The translations under genes and the position numbers were made by a program. A stretch of DNA of 64,000 nucleotides from Azosocius aquiferis (lineage in GTDB: Bacteria > Pseudomonadota > Gammaproteobacteria > UBA6186 > Azoamicaceae). Each line of letters begins with the position of its first letter. Within the stretch, counting starts at the first letter, position 1. The notes below the pieces were generated by a model. That model worked only from the letters and a program-made list of their open reading frames with translations, was not told the DNA's origin and did no database searches. The stretch is taken from contig DAWERO010000001.1 of the NCBI GenBank assembly GCA_043390185.1, positions 62,001-126,000 on the forward strand, given 5' to 3'. Below, in pieces: positions 35,597 through 44,879 of this stretch.

Positions 35597-36371
35597 TTTA
35601 TTTCAAAATATTGGAAAAAAAACTATATATTTTTTTTTTAGACTTGGTGAAGCTTTTTTTTTATTAATTTATTCATTATTTTGTATTCCTAATTTTTTTA
35701 AAAGTATTAAAAGAGTTATTAATCAATTATATTTTGTTGGATTTTTGTCTTTAATTGTTATAATAGTTTCTGGTTGTTTTATTGGCATGGTTTTATGTAT
35801 ACAAGGTTATAATGTATTGATTAAATTTGGTGCGGAGCAAGAATTAGGGCAAATGATAGCTGTTAGTGTTATTAGAGAATTAGGTCCTGTTATAACTTCT
35901 TTACTATTTGCTGGTAGATCTGGATCATCTTTAACAGCTGAAATAGGGTTTATGAAAATGACTGAACAATTATCTTCTATGTCTATAATGGGTGTTGATC
36001 CTTTTAAAAGAATTATTGGTCCTAGATTTTGGGCTGTTCAAATATCGTTACCTTTATTGTCTTTAATTTTCATTCAAATTTCTATCATTGGGGCTTTTTT
36101 TATTGGAGTTTATTTTTTAGGTATTGATAGTGGAGCTTTTTGGTCTAATATGCAATCAGTTATTATTTTTCAAGAAGATGTTTTTAATAGTGTTATAAAA
36201 ACTTTTATTTTTGGTTTTGTTATTGCATGGATATCTGTTTTTCAGGGAATTTATTGCATTCCTACTTCCGAAGGTATTGGATATGCAACTACAAATAGTG
36301 TTGTTTATTCTTCTTTATCAATTTTTATTATTGATTTTTTTTTAACAATTTTTATGTATACAGATGTTTAA
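35586..36371 (+). CDS. mlaE: MlaE, permease of the phospholipid transport complex
   Basis: A 261-residue integral membrane permease. Family motifs: 'GMVLCIQGYNVLIKFGAE', 'VIRELGPVITSLLFAGRSGSSLTAEIGFMKMTEQ' (cores RELGPV and AGRSGS), and 'PRFWAV'. It translates from within the end of mlaF and is followed 6 bases later by mlaD. Confidence 0.95.
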   Translation: MIFDLFQNIGKKTIYFFFRLGEAFFLLIYSLFCIPNFFKSIKRVINQLYFVGFLSLIVIIVSGCFIGMVLCIQGYNVLIKFGAEQELGQMIAVSVIRELGPVITSLLFAGRSGSSLTAEIGFMKMTEQLSSMSIMGVDPFKRIIGPRFWAVQISLPLLSLIFIQISIIGAFFIGVYFLGIDSGAFWSNMQSVIIFQEDVFNSVIKTFIFGFVIAWISVFQGIYCIPTSEGIGYATTNSVVYSSLSIFIIDFFLTIFMYTDV

Positions 36372-36377
36372 TTTAAT

Positions 36378-36827
36378 ATGCGTAAAATAGAAATTTTTGT
36401 TGGTTTTTTTATTTTTTTAGGATTTTTATCTTTATTATTACTTGCTTTTAAAGTTAGTGATATAGGAAATTTAAAAAATGATAAAAGTAATTATAAAATT
36501 AGTGCTAAATTCACAAATATTGGTGGATTAAAAAAAAGAGCTAAAGTTACAATAGGAGGAGTAAAAATAGGTTATGTAACAAATATTACATTAAAAGAAA
36601 ATGAATATTTTGAATATGTTCCTGTAGTAGAAATGAGTATTAAATCTAGTATACATATTCCTATTGATTCATCAGCCAGCATTGTAACTTCTGGATTACT
36701 TGGAGATAATTATATAAGTATAGATATTGGTTGTAATGATGTTTTTATTGAAAATAATGGTATTATTACATTAACATCTCAAGCTTTATTGCTTGAAGAT
36801 TTGCTTGCTAAATTTGGTGTGGGGTAA
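36378..36827 (+). CDS. mlaD: MlaD, MCE-domain protein
   Basis: A 149-residue protein with one N-terminal membrane helix and a single periplasmic MCE domain that forms a hexameric lipid channel with MlaE. Visible: 'ISAKFTNIGGLKKRAKVTIGGVKIGYV' (core NIGGLKKRAKVTIGGV), 'SSASIVTSGLLGDNYISID'. It is shorter than E. coli MlaD (183 residues) because the C-terminal tail beyond 'LLLEDLLAKFG' is truncated. Confidence 0.93.
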   Translation: MRKIEIFVGFFIFLGFLSLLLLAFKVSDIGNLKNDKSNYKISAKFTNIGGLKKRAKVTIGGVKIGYVTNITLKENEYFEYVPVVEMSIKSSIHIPIDSSASIVTSGLLGDNYISIDIGCNDVFIENNGIITLTSQALLLEDLLAKFGVG

Positions 36828-36830
36828 TTT

Positions 36831-37445
36831 GTGTATAGGTTAATTTTTAAGTTATTTATTTTTTTATTATTTATTAATATAAATTTTTTATTTTCTGATG
36901 TAAAAAACCCTGTTGATGTATTAAAAAATATAAATAAAGATATATTAACTATAGTTGATAAAAATATTAATCTTGTTGATGAAAAATTAAACGAATTGTT
37001 AGGTGAATATATTATACCTTACATAAATTTTGATGAAATGTGTTTGTTTATTGTAGGAAAAGGAATTTGGAAAAATCTTTCTATTGATAAAAAAAATGAT
37101 TTTATTTATGAATTTAAAAAATTGGTTATAAAAACTTATTCTACAACTCTTAATAAATATATTAGATCTAAGGTTATATTTTTTGAAAATAAAAATTTTG
37201 ATAATCAAAATGTTCAATATGGTCGTAAAATACAAATTTCTAGTGAAATAGAAACAATAGAAAAAGGAAAAAATCTTCATGTTGATTATAGGATGATTTT
37301 TTATAAAGATTCTTGGAAATTATACGATTTGATTATTGAAGGAATTAGCATATTAAAAGGATTTCAAGCTCAATTTGGTAATGATATTAAAAAAAATGGT
37401 ATAGATTTTGTTATAAATAGAATGAAACAGCATAATAGTGGATAA
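36831..37445 (+). CDS. mlaC: MlaC, periplasmic phospholipid carrier
   Basis: A 204-residue exported protein that shuttles phospholipid between MlaD and the outer-membrane MlaA complex. It has a signal peptide (about 20 residues, ending near 'LFSD'), followed by 'IIPYINFDEMCLFIVGKGIW' (family VxPxxDFxxMxxxVLGxxW) and 'YRMIFYKDSWKLYDLIIEGISILK' (family W-K-V-Y-D-V-x-I-E-G-V-S). GTG start with GGGG ribosome site. mlaA is not in the window. Confidence 0.9.
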   Translation: MYRLIFKLFIFLLFININFLFSDVKNPVDVLKNINKDILTIVDKNINLVDEKLNELLGEYIIPYINFDEMCLFIVGKGIWKNLSIDKKNDFIYEFKKLVIKTYSTTLNKYIRSKVIFFENKNFDNQNVQYGRKIQISSEIETIEKGKNLHVDYRMIFYKDSWKLYDLIIEGISILKGFQAQFGNDIKKNGIDFVINRMKQHNSG

Positions 37446-37448
37446 TTT

Positions 37449-37763
37449 ATGAATTATAATATGTTTTTGAAAAAAAAAGAATATTATATATTATCAGGGT
37501 CTGTTATTTTTGATAATATTGTTGATATATATAATAATAGTGTTTGTTTTTTTGATAATTTGATTATTATAAAAATTGATTTATCAGAATTAAAAATTAT
37601 TGATAGTAGTATATTTGTTTTATTTTTATCTTGGATTAAAAAAGCTAATATAGATAATAAAAATATATATTTTTATAATTTACCTAAATTTGTAATTGAT
37701 TTAGGAAAAATATATGATTTTGATTTAATTTTGTCACCTTTTATAAAATATAATAAAATGTAA
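37449..37763 (+). CDS. mlaB: MlaB, STAS-domain protein
   Basis: A 104-residue cytoplasmic STAS protein that binds MlaF and is needed for complex stability. The core 'IIIKIDLSELKIIDSSIFVLFLSWIKKA' (key IDLSELKIIDSS) matches the STAS pattern 'DLSGVxxxDSAGLALL'. It is 3 bases after mlaC, completing mlaFEDCB. Its divergent sequence makes identity depend partly on the operon. Confidence 0.82.
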   Translation: MNYNMFLKKKEYYILSGSVIFDNIVDIYNNSVCFFDNLIIIKIDLSELKIIDSSIFVLFLSWIKKANIDNKNIYFYNLPKFVIDLGKIYDFDLILSPFIKYNKM

Positions 37764-37772
37764 TATATTTTT

Positions 37773-38237
37773 ATGTTAAGTTTATTAAAAAATATTAATT
37801 TTTTATTTTATGAATATAAATATAAAAATATTATTGTTAATGGTAAAATTATTTCTTATTTATATTATTTAAATAATAATTTTATTTCTAAATATGTTGT
37901 TTTAATTGTTTTGTATGATAATTTTATTCCTTCTAAAAAAGAAAATTTTTTTTTAAACAAAATGATAAATATTATTCAAATAAATAATATTTGTATTTGT
38001 TATGTTTGTATTCTTGATAAAAAATATAAAATATATATTGATTTTTTTGTTAATTATGAATTAAAAAAAAAAAATTTTTCTCATATTCTTTTATTAGATA
38101 AAGGAAATGAAAAAAAAATTTTGTTAGATAATTTTTTTTTTAAGATACGTACTTATTCTCCTAGAGATTTAATTTTATATCCTTTTTATAAATTAAAAAT
38201 TTATGATGATTTAATTAAGTTTAAAAATTTAATTTAA
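37773..38237 (+). CDS. Divergent protein, possibly of the uracil-DNA-glycosylase/HolD-like fold
   Basis: A 154-residue protein, 9 bases after mlaB. I do not recognise it with certainty. Two parts resemble the family-4 uracil-DNA-glycosylase-like proteins of gammaproteobacteria: 'ENFFLNKMINIIQI' (compare G-x-LLxKMLxAIGL) and the ending 'RTYSPRDLILYPFYKLKIYDDL' (compare TYHPxxLLxNPxxKxxxWxDL). The catalytic His of the HP motif is Ser, and iron-sulfur cysteines are not evident. A degenerate or structural member is possible. holA, a polymerase III clamp-loader gene, follows on the opposite strand. Function unknown. Confidence 0.35.
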   Translation: MLSLLKNINFLFYEYKYKNIIVNGKIISYLYYLNNNFISKYVVLIVLYDNFIPSKKENFFLNKMINIIQINNICICYVCILDKKYKIYIDFFVNYELKKKNFSHILLLDKGNEKKILLDNFFFKIRTYSPRDLILYPFYKLKIYDDLIKFKNLI

Positions 38238-38242
38238 TGTTT

Positions 38243-39097
38243 TTATATTATTTTTTTATTATTATATATTTTTGAATTTATTGTTGTAATAAAATTTTTC
38301 CAATTTTGTATTTCTTTTATATTTTGGAATTTATTATTAAAATTTTTAATTTTTATATTATATTTTATTTTAAATAATTGAAATAAATAATAAAAATACC
38401 ATGATTTTTTTATATTTATTTTTTTTAAATAGCTTAATATACTAATAAAATTGTTATTTTTATGATATATAAATTTTTTTAATAATATTTTAAAATTTAT
38501 ATTTTTATAATTATTTATTAAGTTTATTATATATATACTATTATAGTTTTTAAAAAAAGTATTTTTTATAAAAATGAAAATGTAATTTATATCTTTTGAT
38601 AAATATTTGTTCATTATATTTATTATATTTATTGATATATATATTTTTTTTTTTTCTAAAATTATTTTTATCCATAAAGATATATTTTTTTTTATTATTT
38701 TATTATTATTAAAAATTATTGAATTTGTATTTAAATTAAAAAAAAAAGTATTTTTTATATTTATTAATATATATATATTTTTTTTTTTTAATTTTTCTAT
38801 AATTGTTATTATTATTTTTTTAATTTTTTCATCATTTTCATCGTTTTCTATATTTATTTCTATTGTTATATATTTTTTAAATGGAATATTATATATTTTA
38901 TCTATTATATTTTTTGTTTTTTCGTTTATTTTAAATTTTATAAATTTATTTTTTGGAAATGTTTTTTTTATATATTTTTTAATTAGTAAATTTATATTTA
39001 TTAGATTATTTATTTTATTTTTATATATAAAAAAAATATTAGAATCTTTTTTTTTTAAAATATTATTTATTTTTTTAATATTTTCAAAAAAAATCAT
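38243..39097 (-). CDS. holA: DNA polymerase III delta subunit (divergent HolA)
   Basis: Clamp-loader delta subunit candidate, 284 residues against about 340 in E. coli. Sequence identity is very low because the protein is dominated by Ile/Asn/Lys/Phe. Support comes from position directly after leuS (leuS-lptE-holA in E. coli) and from a similar secondary-structure order: 'NIFFIYKNKINNL' at the start (family YLLxGxDxLL), 'YILINIKN' (family LIxxxK), then 'SLWIKIILEKKKIYIS' (family WVxxRAxxxGLxL). lptE is absent. It starts 12 bases after the leuS stop, in a run of A residues. Confidence 0.6.
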   Translation of the reverse strand: MIFFENIKKINNILKKKDSNIFFIYKNKINNLININLLIKKYIKKTFPKNKFIKFKINEKTKNIIDKIYNIPFKKYITIEINIENDENDEKIKKIIITIIEKLKKKNIYILINIKNTFFFNLNTNSIIFNNNKIIKKNISLWIKIILEKKKIYISINIINIMNKYLSKDINYIFIFIKNTFFKNYNSIYIINLINNYKNINFKILLKKFIYHKNNNFISILSYLKKINIKKSWYFYYLFQLFKIKYNIKIKNFNNKFQNIKEIQNWKNFITTINSKIYNNKKII

Positions 39098-39109
39098 AAT
39101 TTTTTTTTT

Positions 39110-41470
39110 TTAATTAGTAATTATATTAATTAGTTTTTTTTTTAAAAAAATAATTTTTTTTATTTTTTTATTTTTAAAATATTTAAATAATTTTTTTTCA
39201 TTAAAAATTTCTATTTTTGTTTCTTTATATGAATTTGATTCATGTATATTTATTTCTGATTTTAATTTCCCATTTATTTGTATTATTATATTAAATTTAT
39301 TTTTGTTTAAATATTTTTTATTTATTTTTGGCCATATATTTTCATTTATTTTTTTTAAATTATTTAATTTTTTTAATAGTAGATTGCAAATGTGTGGAAT
39401 TATTGGAGATAATAATAATATTATTATTTTTAATTTTTTTTGTATAATAATATGATCATTTATAGTTAATTTTTTATAATTTTGTATTATATTTATTAAT
39501 TCCATTAAAGAAGAAATTGCTGTATTAAATGTGTGTTTTTTTTCAATATCATTGTTTATTTTTTTAATTGTTTTATATATTATAAAATAAATGTTTTTTT
39601 GTTTGTAATTTAATTTATGTTTTATTTTATTTTTTGATAATCCTATTAATATGTGATCATTTAATATTATTTTTAGTTTTTTAATAAAATTTTGTCCTCC
39701 ATTAATTCCATCTTCAGACCATTCTAATGATTTTTCTGGAGGTGAAGAAAATATTGTAAAAAATCTTAATGTGTCAGATCCATATTTTTTTATTAATATT
39801 TCTGGATTTATTATATTGCCATATGATTTGGACATTTTTTTTCCATTTAATAATACCATTCCTTGTGTTAATAAATTTTTAAATGGTTCGTTTGAATTTA
39901 ATAATCCAAAATCTCTTATTATTTTATGAATGAATCTTGAATATAGTAAATGTAAAATAGCATGTTCTATTCCTCCTATATATTGATTAATTGGAGTCCA
40001 ATTTTTTGATCTATAATCTAATATTGATTTTTTATTATTATATGATGAATATCTTGCATAATACCATGATGATTCTAAAAATGTATCACATGTATCTGTT
40101 TCTCTATATGAACTTGAATTACATGAAAAGCATATTGTGTTATAAAATTCTGGTATATTTTTTAAAGAAATATTATTGTTATTTATTTTTATATTTTTAG
40201 GAAGAATTATAGGTAAATTATTATATTGTATAGATTTTATACCACAATTTTTACAATATATTATTGGGATAGGTGTCCCCCAGTATCTTTGTCTTGATAT
40301 ACCCCAATCTTTTATTTTATAATTTAAATTTTTTTTAATTTTTAATTTTTTTAATATATATATAATTATTTTATTTTTATTATTGTAATTTAATTTTTTA
40401 AAATTTTTTGAATATATAAAATTTAATTTTTGTTTATTTTGTGGTAATTTATTTTTACTTTTATTTTTAATTTTTAAAATTTCATAGTCTTTTTCAAGTA
40501 AAATATAATTACTTATTAATATAGGTATTTTTTTATTATTTATAGGATTTATTATATATAAATTTGTTTTAATAATTGATTGATTTGTATTAAAATAATT
40601 ATATTTTTTATTATTGTTTATGAAATTTTTAATTAATTTTATTTTTTTAGATAATAAAATTGATAAATTATTATCTATTGATAATAATAAAGCATTTATA
40701 TTAAATATATCATTAAAATTATCTATATTTAAATTTAAAAAAGATTTTAATGTTTTATTTATTTTAAATGGAATTAATATATTTTTTGATTTGCCTATCC
40801 AATTATGTTGCATAATTTTTACTTGATTTGGCCAATTTTTTAAATTTATTAAATTTTTTAATAACTCTTTTGTATAATTTGTTATTTTTAAAAACCATTG
40901 GTATATTTTTATTTTTTTTACGTTTGCATCTGATCTCCATCCTTTTCCATTTATTACTTGTTCATTTGCTAAAACTGTTTTATCTATAGGGTCCCAGTTT
41001 ACTATTGATTTTTTTTTGTAAATTAAATTTTCTTTATATAATTTTATAAACATCCATTGTTCCCATTTGTAGTAATTAGACTGATATGTATTTATTTCTT
41101 TATTCCAATCGTAGCTAATACCTAAAAATTTTAATTGATATTTCATATGAATTATATTTTTTTTGGTCCATTTTAAAGGATTTGTTTTATTTTTTATTGC
41201 TGCATTTTCTGCTGGTAATCCAAATGAATCCCATCCTATAGGATGAAAAATATTTTTTCCTATATTTTTTTTATATCTTGCTATTACATCTCCTATCGTA
41301 TAATTTCTTACATGCCCTACATGTAATACACCACTTGGATATGGAAACATTACTAAACAAAAATAATTATTTATATTATTTTTATTTACTTTAAAAGAGT
41401 TGTTTTTTTTCCAAAAAAAATGTAAATTTTTTTCTGTTATATAATGATTATAGTTTTTTTTAGTTTTCAT
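39110..41470 (-). CDS. leuS: Leucyl-tRNA synthetase with a degenerate editing domain
   Basis: Charges tRNA(Leu). The synthetic core is intact: 'PYPSGVLHVGHVRNY' (HIGH) near residue 45, 'HPIGWDSFGLPAENAA', 'ISRQRYWGTPIP' and 'KKMSKSYGN'. The length is 786 against about 860. The CP1 editing insertion (about 226-388) has lost its key peptides: where TTRPDTFMG is expected there is 'NLNIDNFND' (about 246-254), and the GTGAVMAVPGHDxRD segment is deleted, leaving 'LLEKDYEI' (324-331). Proofreading of mischarged tRNA(Leu) is therefore probably absent. It starts within the ybeY stop (ATGA overlap). Confidence 0.95.
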   Translation of the reverse strand: MKTKKNYNHYITEKNLHFFWKKNNSFKVNKNNINNYFCLVMFPYPSGVLHVGHVRNYTIGDVIARYKKNIGKNIFHPIGWDSFGLPAENAAIKNKTNPLKWTKKNIIHMKYQLKFLGISYDWNKEINTYQSNYYKWEQWMFIKLYKENLIYKKKSIVNWDPIDKTVLANEQVINGKGWRSDANVKKIKIYQWFLKITNYTKELLKNLINLKNWPNQVKIMQHNWIGKSKNILIPFKINKTLKSFLNLNIDNFNDIFNINALLLSIDNNLSILLSKKIKLIKNFINNNKKYNYFNTNQSIIKTNLYIINPINNKKIPILISNYILLEKDYEILKIKNKSKNKLPQNKQKLNFIYSKNFKKLNYNNKNKIIIYILKKLKIKKNLNYKIKDWGISRQRYWGTPIPIIYCKNCGIKSIQYNNLPIILPKNIKINNNNISLKNIPEFYNTICFSCNSSSYRETDTCDTFLESSWYYARYSSYNNKKSILDYRSKNWTPINQYIGGIEHAILHLLYSRFIHKIIRDFGLLNSNEPFKNLLTQGMVLLNGKKMSKSYGNIINPEILIKKYGSDTLRFFTIFSSPPEKSLEWSEDGINGGQNFIKKLKIILNDHILIGLSKNKIKHKLNYKQKNIYFIIYKTIKKINNDIEKKHTFNTAISSLMELINIIQNYKKLTINDHIIIQKKLKIIILLLSPIIPHICNLLLKKLNNLKKINENIWPKINKKYLNKNKFNIIIQINGKLKSEINIHESNSYKETKIEIFNEKKLFKYFKNKKIKKIIFLKKKLINIITN

Positions 41471-41889
41471 TTTTTTTTATTAAATAGCATTTTTTCTTCA
41501 ATGAGTTCCATTTTTAATGTTTTTTTAATTACATTATGTGAATAACCTTTTAAATGTAGTATACTATGTATTGTTAAATGTTTCCAATGTTCAATTATTG
41601 GTTTTTTTAAAATTTTTGCTTCTTTTTTTATTATAGAGTAACAAAATATTATATCTCCTATTATATTTTTATCTTTGTTAAAATTTAAATTAAATGTTAA
41701 AACATTTGTTTCTTTATTTTTTTTTTTATATTTTTTATTTAAATATTTTATCTTTTTTATATCGACTATTTTTATATTTATTATTATAAAATTTTTATTT
41801 TTAAAATATTTAATCCAGTCATAAAATATTTTTAATTTTGGTATATTTTTATAAGATTCTTTTTCTATATTTATTAATATATTTTTCAT
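41467..41889 (-). CDS. ybeY: Endoribonuclease / rRNA maturation factor YbeY
   Basis: A 140-residue zinc metalloprotein involved in 16S rRNA 3' end maturation and ribosome quality control. The metal site 'HSILHLKGYSH' (His108, His112, His118) is conserved, as is 'NVLTFNLNF' (family TDVLSFP) and 'IIGDIIFCYSII' (family LGDIVI). It lies between miaB and leuS; the ybeZ and corC neighbours of E. coli are missing. Confidence 0.93.
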   Translation of the reverse strand: MKNILINIEKESYKNIPKLKIFYDWIKYFKNKNFIIINIKIVDIKKIKYLNKKYKKKNKETNVLTFNLNFNKDKNIIGDIIFCYSIIKKEAKILKKPIIEHWKHLTIHSILHLKGYSHNVIKKTLKMELIEEKMLFNKKK

Positions 41890-41910
41890 ATTATTTAATT
41901 TTTATTTTTT

Positions 41911-43227
41911 TTAAATTATATTTCCTTCTAATAAATTGTTTTTTATTTTTGTTACTGTTATTTTTATTGTATTTTTTATTTTATTATTTTTATTTATTAT
42001 TTGTATAATTCTGTTATTTTCAGTTTTACCTTTTATATATTTTTTGTTTTTTGATTTTCCAATATATAATATGGTATATTTATTATTTATCATTTTTTTA
42101 CTTTGTATTATAGTGTATTTATGTAATAATAATTGTACTATTTTTAATCTTTCTTTTTTTTCTGAATAATTTGTTGTATCATTTATTTTTATTGCTTTAG
42201 TATTTGGTCTTTTATTATATAAAAAACTATAAGATTTATCAAATTTTACATATTTTATTATATTTAATGTTTCTAAAAAATTTTGATGATTTTCTTCTGG
42301 AAATCCTATTATAATATCTGTTGAAATTGTAATATTTTTTCTTTCTTTTTTTAAAAAATTTATTTTTGAAATATAATCTTGTATTTTATATCCTCTTTTC
42401 ATTAATTTTAATATTTTATTTGATCCACTTTGCATTGGCAAATGAATGTTATTTGCAAGTTTTTTAATTTTTGCATATAATTGTATTATGTTATTTGATA
42501 AAGATAATGGGTGAGAAGTTATGAATCTTATTCTTTTTATTGATTTTATTTTATCGATATAATATACTAGTAATGATAAATTTGTTTTGTTTGTGTTATT
42601 TATTGTTCCTTCATAATTATTTACATTTTGTCCTAATAAAATTATTTCTTTTATTCCTTTTTTAGATAGAATTAATGCTTCTGTTATTATGTTTTTAAAT
42701 TGTCTATGTATTTCTTTTCCTCTAGTATATGGGACTATGCAGTAAGTACAATATCTATTACATCCTTCAGAAATTGATATGAATGATGAGTATTTTTTTG
42801 TTAAAATATAATTGAATTTTTCTATTTTTGGAAAGGATATATCTATTAATGAATCTTTTTTTTTGTAATTAATTATTGTTTTATTAATTAATTCTGGAAT
42901 TTTATGAATTGTTTGTGTACCTATTATTATATTTATAAAAGGTAATTTTTTATGTAAATTTTTTCCTTCTTGAGTAGCTAAACATCCTGTTAATATTATT
43001 ATTATTTGTTTATTTATTTTTTTTAAATTTTTCCATTTACAAATTTCAGAAAATGCTTTTTCTTGAGATTTATTTCTTATAGAACATGTGTTTAATATTA
43101 ATATATTTGCATTATTTATTTTATTTGTTAATTTTAAATTGTGTGTATTATTTAATATATTGTATATTTTAAGAGTGTCATATTCATTCATTTGACATCC
43201 TAAAGTTTTTATAAATAAACGTTTCAT
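41911..43227 (-). CDS. miaB: tRNA-2-methylthio-N6-dimethylallyladenosine synthase
   Basis: Radical-SAM methylthiotransferase acting on A37 of tRNAs that read U-starting codons. The 438-residue protein shows N-terminal cluster cysteines ('TLGCQMNEYDT', 'LNTCSIRNKSQEKAF', 'TGCLA'), the radical SAM motif 'CNRYCTYCIVPYTRG' near residue 155, and a TRAM domain at the end. It needs the i6A made by MiaA, not seen here. It is first in miaB-ybeY-leuS-holA. Confidence 0.96.
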   Translation of the reverse strand: MKRLFIKTLGCQMNEYDTLKIYNILNNTHNLKLTNKINNANILILNTCSIRNKSQEKAFSEICKWKNLKKINKQIIIILTGCLATQEGKNLHKKLPFINIIIGTQTIHKIPELINKTIINYKKKDSLIDISFPKIEKFNYILTKKYSSFISISEGCNRYCTYCIVPYTRGKEIHRQFKNIITEALILSKKGIKEIILLGQNVNNYEGTINNTNKTNLSLLVYYIDKIKSIKRIRFITSHPLSLSNNIIQLYAKIKKLANNIHLPMQSGSNKILKLMKRGYKIQDYISKINFLKKERKNITISTDIIIGFPEENHQNFLETLNIIKYVKFDKSYSFLYNKRPNTKAIKINDTTNYSEKKERLKIVQLLLHKYTIIQSKKMINNKYTILYIGKSKNKKYIKGKTENNRIIQIINKNNKIKNTIKITVTKIKNNLLEGNII

Positions 43228-43261
43228 ATTTTATATTTTTATTTTATATTATTTAATATCA

Positions 43262-43335
43262 TGGCTATAGATAGATTTGAACTATCGACCTCAGCATTAT
43301 GAGTGCCGCGCTCTTGCCAACTGAGCTATATAGCC
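43262..43335 (-). tRNA. trnM: tRNA-Met (CAT), probably elongator
   Basis: Minus-strand cloverleaf: acceptor GGCTATA/TATAGCC with discriminator A, D arm GCTCAGTTGGCAAGAGC, anticodon stem CGGCA/TGCTG with loop CTCATAA (anticodon CAT), T arm GATAG-TTCAAAT-CTATC. It lacks the C1-A72 mismatch of the initiator. The GGCTA start and ACTCATAATG loop resemble elongator Met; a lysidine-modified Ile2 tRNA is the alternative. CCA is not encoded. Confidence 0.85.
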
Positions 43336-43431
43336 ATTTTGAATATGATCGATGTTTTTATATTGTTTGTCAATATTATTTTATAATTTTTTAATTAATT
43401 TAATTTTTTATATATATTTTAGGATTTTAAT

Positions 43432-44841
43432 ATGAAAGTTAGGACTAGATTTTCTCCAAGTCCAAGTGGCTCTTTGCATTTAGGAAATATTAGAACTGCT
43501 TTATATTGTTGGCTTTATGCTAATAAATATAAAGGAGATTTTATTTTAAGGATTGAAGATACAGATTTTGATCGATCTTGTGATATTTATATACAAAATA
43601 TTTTTGATACTTTAAATTGGTTAGGATTATTTTGGACAGAAGGTCCATATTATCAAATGAAAAGGTTAGATATATATAATGAAATTTTAAAAAAATTATT
43701 GCACGAAGGTAAAGCTTATAAATGTTATTGCAAAAAAGAACGGTTGAATTCTTTAAGACTTTTTCAACTTAAAAACAAAATGAAACCTAAATATGATAAA
43801 TTTTGTCGTGATTTAAAGACAAATTTAAATAGATCTTATGTTGTTCGTTTTAAAAATCCTGATGAAGGAAATGTACATTTTGTTGATGGTGTTTATGGTG
43901 ATATTATTATAAATAATTGTGAATTAGATGATTTAATTATTTTTAGAAGTGATGGAATACCTACTTATAATTTTGTTGCAGTTATAGATGACATTGATAT
44001 GAAAATAACAGATGTTATAAGAGGAGCTGATCATATAACAAACACGGCTAGACAGATAAATATTTATAATTCTCTTGGTGTTGATTTGCCAAAATTTTAT
44101 CATATACCTATTATTTTAAATGATATTGGTAAAAGATTGTCTAAAAGATTAAATTCTGCTAGTATTATTTATTTTCATAATAGTGGTTATTTGTCTTATT
44201 CTTTATTAAATTATTTATTAATGTTGGGTTGGTCTTATTATGATAAAGAGATTTTTAATATAGATGAAATGATAGAATTTTTTAATATTGAAAAATTACA
44301 TTTATCTTCTGTAAAATTTAATTATAAAAAATTACTTTGGTATAATAAATATTATATTAGAAATTTATCTACAAATTATATTATTGAAAATATAGTTGAT
44401 TATTTAAAAAAAATAAATATTGTTCTTGAAGAAGGGCCTAATATTTCATTAGTTTTTTTAATACAAAAATTTAGAATAAGTACATTTTTAGATTTTATAA
44501 AAAATAATATTTATTTTTATAAACGTAATTTATTTTATGATAGTAATTTGAATATTTTTATTTATAATAAATTTTTTTTATTTTTTGATAAAATTTATTT
44601 ATGTTTATTTAATAATGAATTAAATTGGAATATATCATCTCTTAAAGATTTATTAATTAAAATATCTGTTGATAATAATATTGTTTTAAATGATTTATAT
44701 TTTTTTTTAAGAATAATTATAACTGGAGTAATTAGTAGCCCTTCTTTAATTGATGTTATATTTTTAATTGGTAAAAAATTTTTTATATATAGAATAAATA
44801 GTATTAAATATATATATAAATTATTTATTAATCATTATTGA
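43432..44841 (+). CDS. gltX: Glutamyl-tRNA synthetase
   Basis: Class I synthetase, 469 residues, the usual length. It has 'FSPSPSGSLHLGNIRTAL' (HIGH region) at the N-terminus, 'LRIEDTD' and the KMSKS-type 'GKRLSKR' near residue 240. It supplies Glu-tRNA(Glu) for translation and for HemA. Because gatCAB and tRNA(Gln) are present, it probably also charges tRNA(Gln) with Glu (non-discriminating), which is inferred. The C-terminal anticodon domain is heavily Asn/Ile/Tyr-biased. Confidence 0.96.
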   Translation: MKVRTRFSPSPSGSLHLGNIRTALYCWLYANKYKGDFILRIEDTDFDRSCDIYIQNIFDTLNWLGLFWTEGPYYQMKRLDIYNEILKKLLHEGKAYKCYCKKERLNSLRLFQLKNKMKPKYDKFCRDLKTNLNRSYVVRFKNPDEGNVHFVDGVYGDIIINNCELDDLIIFRSDGIPTYNFVAVIDDIDMKITDVIRGADHITNTARQINIYNSLGVDLPKFYHIPIILNDIGKRLSKRLNSASIIYFHNSGYLSYSLLNYLLMLGWSYYDKEIFNIDEMIEFFNIEKLHLSSVKFNYKKLLWYNKYYIRNLSTNYIIENIVDYLKKINIVLEEGPNISLVFLIQKFRISTFLDFIKNNIYFYKRNLFYDSNLNIFIYNKFFLFFDKIYLCLFNNELNWNISSLKDLLIKISVDNNIVLNDLYFFLRIIITGVISSPSLIDVIFLIGKKFFIYRINSIKYIYKLFINHY

Positions 44842-44879
44842 CATTAATTATTATAAAATATACCATATGAAAATTATGG

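Noticed and set aside
38607..39113. 168-residue plus-strand Phe/Ile ORF
   Set aside because: Antisense of holA; poly-Ile/Phe composition is what Lys/Asn-rich genes give on the complement.
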